39,216 bases of DNA from Clostridiales bacterium (GTDB lineage Bacteria > Bacillota > Clostridia > Clostridiales > Clostridiaceae). Where the stretch lies: positions 1 through 39,216 of the forward strand of contig JAAYQS010000214.1 of assembly GCA_012519155.1 (NCBI GenBank), in the 5' to 3' direction. Position 1 is the first letter of the stretch. Each line of letters starts with the position of its first letter. Of this stretch, positions 34,125 through 39,216 are shown in pieces. Made by a program: the position numbers and the translations under genes. Below the pieces are notes generated by a model. The model made no database searches, was not told the DNA's origin, and was given only the letters and a program-made list of their open reading frames with translations.

Positions 34125-35789
34125 ATGGATAAATTTAAAATTGATATTGTAAATAATAATAATATAAAAACAGTAGAAATAGAAAAAAATACTTCTTTTA
34201 AGAAAATAGTAAGTGATTATTACAATGATGATGAGAAAATAGTTTTGATAAATTTCTCTGGAGAACATAAAGAACTTTGCTCTAAGCTAGAAAAGGAAGG
34301 AACAATCAGTCCTATTTTTGTAGATTCAGAAGAAGGCTTTAAAGTATATGAAAGAACACTTCAATATATTTTTATAAGAGCAGCTCTTGAAATATTTGAA
34401 GATGCAAAAATAAAGATTGAACATTCTATATCAAATGGAACTTTTGGAGAAATAATTAAAGAAGATAAATTATCAGAAGAAGATATACTTCTTATAAAAG
34501 ATAAGATGCAGGAAATAATTAAAAAGGACATGGAAATAAAAAAAATAGAAGTTACTAAAGAAAAGGCAATTAATATATTTAGAGGATATGGCATGAAAGA
34601 CAAAATACAGCTTTTAAGTCAAATGGATTTTAAAACTGTACATTTGTATGAACTTGATGGAAGATATGATTATTTTTATGGACCAATGGCATATTCAACA
34701 GGTATAATAAAGGCTTTCGATTTAATAAAATATGAGCATGGATTTATACTAAAGAATCCAAGTAAAGAGAATGTAAATGTTTTAGAAGAGTTTAAAGAAC
34801 AAAAATCTCTTGCAAAAATATTTTATGAAACAAAGAAATGGCTTGATATTTTAGGCGCTAGCGAGGTGGGAAGTTTAAATGATAAGGTCCTTTCAGATGA
34901 ACTTCGAGATCTTATATTAGTATCAGAGGCTCTTCATGAGAAAAAAATAGCATATATAGCAGATAATATAGCAAATAGAAAAGATGTAAAAATAGTATTA
35001 ATTGCAGGTCCATCTTCATCAGGTAAAACCACATTTGCTAATAGACTAGGTGTGCAGCTTAGGGTAAATGGTTTAGTGCCTGTTAGAATTTCTTTAGATG
35101 ATTATTTCTTAAATAGAGATGTTACACCTAGAGATGAAAATGGTGATTATGATTTTGAATCTATATATTCAATTGATTTAAAATTATTTAATCAGGATTT
35201 AAGGGAGTTGCTAATTGGTAATGAGGCAGAAATACCTATATACAATTTTAAAACAGGAAGGCGAGAAAAAAATGGAACAAAACTAAAGCTTCCTGAAAAT
35301 GGTGTTCTTGTAATTGAAGGTATACATGGACTTAATCCGATTCTTACATCAGAAATACCTGATAAAAATAAGTTTAAAATATACATTTCTGCTCTTACTC
35401 AGCTTAATTTAGATAATCATAATAGAATTGCAACAACTGATGTTAGAAAAATAAGAAGAATAGTAAGAGATTATTTATCAAGAGGTTACGGTGGTGAAGA
35501 TACTCTTTCTATGTGGCCTTCAATAAAAAAAGGTGAAAAGAAAAATATATTTGTATACCAAGAAGAGGCTGATGCAATGTTTAATTCTACTCTTGTATAT
35601 GAACTTTGTGTTCTTAAGCCTTATGCACTAAAAGAACTCAATAAAATAAGAAAAAATAGTCCTGTATACAACGAAGCAGTAAGATTAAAATCATTTTTGA
35701 ATTTCTTTAAGGAAATAGAATTTACAAAGGTTCCTGAAAATTCAATACTTAGAGAATTTATTGGGGGAAGTTGTTTTTATAAATATTGA
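34125..35789 (+). CDS. Fused nucleoside (uridine-type) kinase with N-terminal TGS/tRNA-synthetase-like domains
   Basis: This cytoplasmic protein of about 554 residues has two parts. The first 200 or so residues resemble the TGS plus second additional domain of threonyl-tRNA synthetase, ending near YFYGPMAYSTG. The second part is a P-loop kinase of the uridine kinase/phosphoribulokinase family, with GPSSSGKTT from residue 295, then ISLDDYFLNRD and LVIEGIHGLNP. The first half may bind a nucleotide or nucleic acid, and the second probably phosphorylates a nucleoside. Such fusions are widespread in Firmicutes and usually annotated only as nucleoside kinases. ATG 34125 was chosen because AAGGAG lies nine bases before it; an ATG at 34116 overlaps that site. 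Confidence 0.88.
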   Translation: MDKFKIDIVNNNNIKTVEIEKNTSFKKIVSDYYNDDEKIVLINFSGEHKELCSKLEKEGTISPIFVDSEEGFKVYERTLQYIFIRAALEIFEDAKIKIEHSISNGTFGEIIKEDKLSEEDILLIKDKMQEIIKKDMEIKKIEVTKEKAINIFRGYGMKDKIQLLSQMDFKTVHLYELDGRYDYFYGPMAYSTGIIKAFDLIKYEHGFILKNPSKENVNVLEEFKEQKSLAKIFYETKKWLDILGASEVGSLNDKVLSDELRDLILVSEALHEKKIAYIADNIANRKDVKIVLIAGPSSSGKTTFANRLGVQLRVNGLVPVRISLDDYFLNRDVTPRDENGDYDFESIYSIDLKLFNQDLRELLIGNEAEIPIYNFKTGRREKNGTKLKLPENGVLVIEGIHGLNPILTSEIPDKNKFKIYISALTQLNLDNHNRIATTDVRKIRRIVRDYLSRGYGGEDTLSMWPSIKKGEKKNIFVYQEEADAMFNSTLVYELCVLKPYALKELNKIRKNSPVYNEAVRLKSFLNFFKEIEFTKVPENSILREFIGGSCFYKY

Positions 35790-36127
35790 TTGAGCTGAGC
35801 ACATGGGCCATGGCTGATTTAATTTTTTATTCCTTAATTAGGCTACAAATTTAGCTGTGAAATTAAGAATTAATAATTAAGTGGCTTTTGCGCTACGCTT
35901 AAAGCCAATCTCCTAAGGAGATAATTAAGAATTGTTGTGTTTAGGAACGGAGTATTGGTATAATTAGGTTTTATGTAGGATTTAGTGTAAGGATTGAAGC
36001 TGTAGCTTGTCCACCTACATCAATATAATTAAAATTTTTGCGATGTAAGGAGCAAAAATATCCTCAATTTTTAATTAAGCCGAGCGTATCGGCGAAGGCT
36101 GACTTAATCCTTAATTCTTAATTCATT
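35788..36127. repeat. Non-coding repeat-like element with inverted and direct repeats (possible MITE)
   Basis: This 426-base gap has no gene and is richer in G+C than its surroundings. Its left part (35861-35900) and right part (36083-36123, reversed) share AATTAAGAATTAA, then ATTAAGT, then a TACGCT-containing segment, as imperfect terminal inverted repeats. Two degenerate direct repeats of about 50 bases, containing GAGC and GGCTGA(T/C)TTAAT, lie at 35788-35840 and 36072-36121. The first can fold as a hairpin before AATTTTTTATT and may terminate the nucleoside kinase gene. Inner small hairpins include GGCTTT/AAAGCC and TCTCC/GGAGA. It has no transposase. A structured RNA is the alternative. 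Confidence 0.55.
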
Positions 36128-36148
36128 TAAGAAAGATAACAAAAACAA

Positions 36149-36178
36149 TTGACAAAACAAACTTTTAAATAATATTAT
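36149..36178 (+). promoter_or_regulatory. Promoter of thiD
   Basis: A perfect TTGACA, 18 bases, then TATTAT, about 38 bases before thiD. No TPP riboswitch (thi-box) was recognised between it and the gene. Confidence 0.65.
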
Positions 36179-36215
36179 CAATATAGATTTAAAAAGAAAA
36201 TTATGGAGGTTAAAA

Positions 36216-37007
36216 ATGAAAACAGCATTAACAATAGCAGGCTCAGATTCATCAGGAGGTGCAGGAATACAAGCAGATATTAAAGCAATGAGTGCAAACA
36301 AGGTATTTGCAATGAGTGTAATAACAGCAATAACAGCTCAAAATACAATGGGCGTTTATGATATTTTAGATGTTACACCTAAAATGATAAAAGAACAAAT
36401 AAAAGCAGTATTTAGTGATATAAATGTTGATGCTGTAAAAATTGGAATGGTATCAAAAATAGAATCAATAAATGCAATAGCAGAAAGCTTAGAAGGTGTA
36501 GATAATTTACCCTTTGTGGTGGTTGATCCAGTTATGGTATCTACAAGTGGTTGCAAATTATTATCTGATGATGCAAAAGATACACTTATTAAAAAGTTAT
36601 TTCCAATGGCTACATTAATAACTCCAAACCTTCCAGAAGCAGAAGAAATATTAAATATAAAAATTAGTACAATAGAAGATATGAAATATGCAGCTGCAAA
36701 TTTAATTGAATTAGGATGCTCAGCTGTATTAATAAAAGGTGGCCATATGGATGAAAATGAAGAAATGGCAACTGATCTTTTATATGATGGAAAGGAATAT
36801 ACAATTTTTTCAAAAGAGAGAGTAAAATCAACATGTACTCATGGAACTGGCTGTACATTATCTTCAGCAATTGCTGCAAATCTTGCCAATGGAATGAGTT
36901 TAAAGGAAGCAGTAAGAAAAGGAAAAGAATATGTTACAAATGCAATAAAAAATGCAGATAAAATAGGTCATGGAAAGGGACCTACAAATCATTTTTATAT
37001 GCTTTAA
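36216..37007 (+). CDS. thiD: Hydroxymethylpyrimidine (phosphate) kinase
   Basis: This enzyme phosphorylates HMP and HMP-phosphate for thiamine pyrophosphate synthesis, or pyridoxine-type vitamers in ThiD/PdxK relatives. It is a ribokinase-fold protein of 263 residues. Visible are AGSDSSGGAGIQADIK, the AITAQNT segment, VDPVMVSTSG, TPNLPEAEEIL, LIKGGH, and the ATP/anion-hole motif THGTGCTLSSAIAANLA with the cysteine typical of ThiD. The ATG follows TGGAGG. It is alone as a vitamin gene. recQ starts 24 bases later and is probably co-transcribed. Because no other thi genes are near, a pyridoxine-salvage role remains possible. Confidence 0.9.
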   Translation: MKTALTIAGSDSSGGAGIQADIKAMSANKVFAMSVITAITAQNTMGVYDILDVTPKMIKEQIKAVFSDINVDAVKIGMVSKIESINAIAESLEGVDNLPFVVVDPVMVSTSGCKLLSDDAKDTLIKKLFPMATLITPNLPEAEEILNIKISTIEDMKYAAANLIELGCSAVLIKGGHMDENEEMATDLLYDGKEYTIFSKERVKSTCTHGTGCTLSSAIAANLANGMSLKEAVRKGKEYVTNAIKNADKIGHGKGPTNHFYML

Positions 37008-37031
37008 TATTTAAATTTGAGGGATTATTTT

Positions 37032-38828
37032 ATGTATGATAATTATACATCAATGAATAAAAATCAAATGATTAATAATGCAAAATTCATATTAAAAAAA
37101 TACTATGGATATGAAAATTTTAGAAAGGGTCAATTGGAGATTATAAGTAGAATTTTATCTGGGCAAGATATATTCTGCATTATGCCTACAGGAGCTGGAA
37201 AATCCATATGCTATCAAGTACCAGCACTTTTAATGGAAGGAATAACTTTAGTTATATCTCCCCTAATTTCCCTTATGAAAGATCAAGTAGATAATTTAAA
37301 TGATTTAGGAATTAAAGCATCATATATAAATAGTACTCAGAAATTAGAAGATATTAACAATATAATAAGTGAAGTTAAAAATGAAAATGTAAAAATAATA
37401 TATATAGCACCTGAAAGATTAAATTTGAAAAGATTTGTAGATATATTTAAAAATTTGAATATATCACAAATAGCAGTGGATGAGGCTCATTGTGTATCTG
37501 AGTGGGGACATGATTTTCGTGAAAGTTATAGAAATATAAAATATTTTATTGGAAAATTACATAAAAGACCTGTTATTTCTGCATTTACAGGAACTGCCAC
37601 AAATGAAGTTAAAGATGATTCCATGAAACTTTTAGGTCTTGTTAATCCTTATGTTTATTGTGGAGATATAAACAGAGAAAATTTAATTATAAATATCTTG
37701 AAGGAAGAAGAAAAATTAGAAAAGATAAAAGATATTATAGGAGAACATAAAGATGAATCTGGTATAATATATTGTCTTTCAAGAAAAGAGGTTGAGTATG
37801 TTTATAATTATTTAAAAGAATATGGTTACAGTGTGTCAATGTATCATGGTGGTATGGAAGATAATTTAAAAAAGAAATATCAAGAGGATTTCTTATTTGA
37901 AAAAAAACTTATAATGGTTGCAACTAATGCTTTTGGTATGGGAATTGACAAATCAAATGTTAGATATGTAATTCATGTAACTATTCCTAAAAATTTAGAA
38001 AGCTATTATCAGGAAATTGGAAGAAGTGGTAGAGATGGTGAAGTGTCCAAATGTTATCTTATGTATAATAGGCAAGATATTAGGAGAGTAGAGTTTTTAA
38101 TTAATAAAAGTACAAATTTAAAAAGAAGAGAAATTGCATTAAAAAAACTTCAAAGCATCATCGAATTTTGTGAAAGTGATAAGTGTTATAAAAGCTTTTT
38201 AATAAAATACTTTGATGGAAATTCAAAAATGAAATTTTGTGGTACATGTAGTAATTGCTTAAAAAATGATAACCTTAGGAATTTTACAAGAGAAGCTCAA
38301 ATTATTTTATCTACGGTTTTCAGAACTAGGGAAAAGTATGGTATATCAGTTTTGTGTGATATATTAAGAGGAATAAAAGGGCCTAAAATAATACAGAACA
38401 ATTTAAATAAGGTTACTACTTTTGGGATAATGAGAGAAAGTAATATTACATATATTAAATCATTAATAAAAAAGATGCTTGAAGAAAATGCAGTAACTTT
38501 AAAAGAAGGTACATATTCAATGCTTAAATTAAATAGTACATCAATGGATATACTTTTAGGTAAAAAAAATTTTATGACTGTATTAGACGAACAAAGCACT
38601 GCAATTGATAGTGAACTTTATAGAAAATTAAAAATTTGGCGAAGAAATAGAGCTTCTCTTGAAGGCATAAAACCATATATAATATTTTCGGATTCAAGTC
38701 TTATAGACATATGTAATAGTATGCCCAAAACAAAAGAAGAATTAATAAATTTAAGAGGCGTAGGGGAAAAGAAAATAGAGAAGTATGGTGAAGATATTCT
38801 TCATATTATAAATGGAAATAAACAATGA
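37032..38828 (+). CDS. recQ: ATP-dependent DNA helicase RecQ
   Basis: This 3'-5' DNA helicase acts in repair and recombination. From the ATG at 37032 the protein is about 598 residues. An in-frame TTG at 37017 is rejected because GAGGGA lies between it and the ATG. Order of motifs: the Q-motif region YGYENFRKGQ, Walker A MPTGAGKS (51-58), DEAH at 150-153 (DEAHCVSEWGHDFR), TGTAT, motif V FGMGIDKSNVR, and motif VI QEIGRSGRDG. A zinc site follows (Cys at CYKSF and CGTCSNC), then a winged-helix region and a C-terminal HRDC-like segment, LRGVGEKKIEKYGEDIL. A terminator overlaps the stop. Confidence 0.95.
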   Translation: MYDNYTSMNKNQMINNAKFILKKYYGYENFRKGQLEIISRILSGQDIFCIMPTGAGKSICYQVPALLMEGITLVISPLISLMKDQVDNLNDLGIKASYINSTQKLEDINNIISEVKNENVKIIYIAPERLNLKRFVDIFKNLNISQIAVDEAHCVSEWGHDFRESYRNIKYFIGKLHKRPVISAFTGTATNEVKDDSMKLLGLVNPYVYCGDINRENLIINILKEEEKLEKIKDIIGEHKDESGIIYCLSRKEVEYVYNYLKEYGYSVSMYHGGMEDNLKKKYQEDFLFEKKLIMVATNAFGMGIDKSNVRYVIHVTIPKNLESYYQEIGRSGRDGEVSKCYLMYNRQDIRRVEFLINKSTNLKRREIALKKLQSIIEFCESDKCYKSFLIKYFDGNSKMKFCGTCSNCLKNDNLRNFTREAQIILSTVFRTREKYGISVLCDILRGIKGPKIIQNNLNKVTTFGIMRESNITYIKSLIKKMLEENAVTLKEGTYSMLKLNSTSMDILLGKKNFMTVLDEQSTAIDSELYRKLKIWRRNRASLEGIKPYIIFSDSSLIDICNSMPKTKEELINLRGVGEKKIEKYGEDILHIINGNKQ

Positions 38829-38857
38829 AAATGAACAGTTTCATTGTTTATTTTTTT
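38820..38857 (+). terminator. Terminator after recQ
   Basis: AAACAATGAAA (38820-38830) pairs with TTTCATTGTTT (38839-38849), followed by ATTTTTTTA. The stem includes the recQ stop codon. Confidence 0.85.
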
Positions 38858-38960
38858 ATGCATATTTAAATTAATGATAAATATAAGTTAATAAATAAAT
38901 TTGTTGGTATAGATTGAGGATATATATGAATATATATTAAGTAAAGGGAGGGGAATGCAG

Positions 38961-39216
38961 ATGGATTTTAAAGAATTTATTGAAAATGATAGAGAAAATA
39001 AGAATAAGGAAAAGTTTGAAGGAACCTTTTTAGATTATTTAGAGATAGTAAAAGAAAATCCGGATATACCAAAACTTGCACATAAAAGAATGTATGACAT
39101 TATTAAAGATAGAGGTGTTGAAGTATTAAAGGCTGAAGAAAATCCAAGGATAAAAAGAATATATGGTAATGAGACTATAAGAAAGTATGGTTTTTTTAAA
39201 GATAATTTTTATGGTA
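38961..39216 (+). CDS. prkA: PrkA-type serine protein kinase, N-terminal part (cut by the window edge)
   Basis: Only the first 85 or so residues are present; the gene runs off the end. They include FEGTFLDYLEIVKENPDIPKLAHKRMYDII, condensed here as the PrkA N-terminal signature (GTFLDYL and AHKRMYD), and later IRKYGFFKDNFYG, which leads into the AAA-like P-loop domain. In Bacillus this kinase/protease-like protein works in sporulation under early mother-cell control. The ATG at 38961 is preferred to the in-frame ATG at 38955 because GGGAGGGG (38946-38953) is eight bases away. I see no confident promoter in the AT-rich 38858-38945 stretch. Confidence 0.88.
   Translation, partial: MDFKEFIENDRENKNKEKFEGTFLDYLEIVKENPDIPKLAHKRMYDIIKDRGVEVLKAEENPRIKRIYGNETIRKYGFFKDNFYG

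Noticed and set aside
38900-38945. ATATATATGAATATATAT palindrome before prkA as an operator
   Set aside because: Pure A/T alternation makes chance symmetry likely, and no promoter boxes fit around it.
1-39216. CRISPR array, tRNA cluster, insertion sequence or prophage
   Set aside because: No regularly spaced repeats, cloverleaf sequences, transposase or phage genes were found.

Overview
The window reads as an ordinary chromosomal stretch from a low-GC, spore-forming, anaerobic Firmicute, most likely Clostridium sensu stricto. This rests on very AT-rich DNA, strong GGAGG ribosome sites, TTG/GTG starts, a reverse rubrerythrin, a T-box in front of leuS, a class B sortase and a PrkA kinase gene at the right edge. 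I do not commit to a species. No tRNA, rRNA, phage, insertion sequence or CRISPR array was seen.

Layout. 1-3.6 kb: a small Rossmann-fold (methyltransferase/spermidine synthase-like) gene converges with leuS, which has a leucine T-box leader and a clear promoter. 3.6-7.7 kb: single genes for reverse rubrerythrin, a chemotaxis receptor with six membrane segments, and cardiolipin synthase. 7.7-16 kb: an aromatic amino acid operon, aroB-aroA-aroC-pheA-aroE-aroK-aroQ-tyrA, ending in a membrane acyltransferase. It covers DAHP to chorismate and both prephenate branches, but has no DAHP synthase. Its first gene, aroB, is broken by an apparent loss of two bases in a short GA repeat. 16-20 kb: a CYTH protein, deoD, sortase B, a second intact but diverged 3-dehydroquinate synthase, and a DUF2628 protein.

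20-29.3 kb, minus strand: class II fructose-bisphosphate aldolase, then the arginine operon transcribed argG-argH-argJ-argJ-argB-argD-argF from one strong promoter overlapped by an ArgR-type operator. It has two tandem ArgJ paralogues and no argC. A 20-bp perfect stem-loop sits between argH and the first argJ. 29.5-33 kb: a MacB/FtsX-type ABC exporter (one ATPase, two permeases). 33-39 kb: a DUF421/DUF4363 membrane pair, a fused nucleoside kinase, a 330-bp non-coding repeat-like element, thiD, recQ and the start of prkA.

The most notable points are the aroB frameshift with a second AroB-like gene 10 kb away, the duplicated ArgJ (both with Gly-Thr at the self-cleavage site) in a cluster lacking argC, the unexplained repeat element at 35.79-36.12 kb, and the structured leader of the rubrerythrin gene. 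I found no convincing new defence or mobile system; most of the window is housekeeping metabolism.
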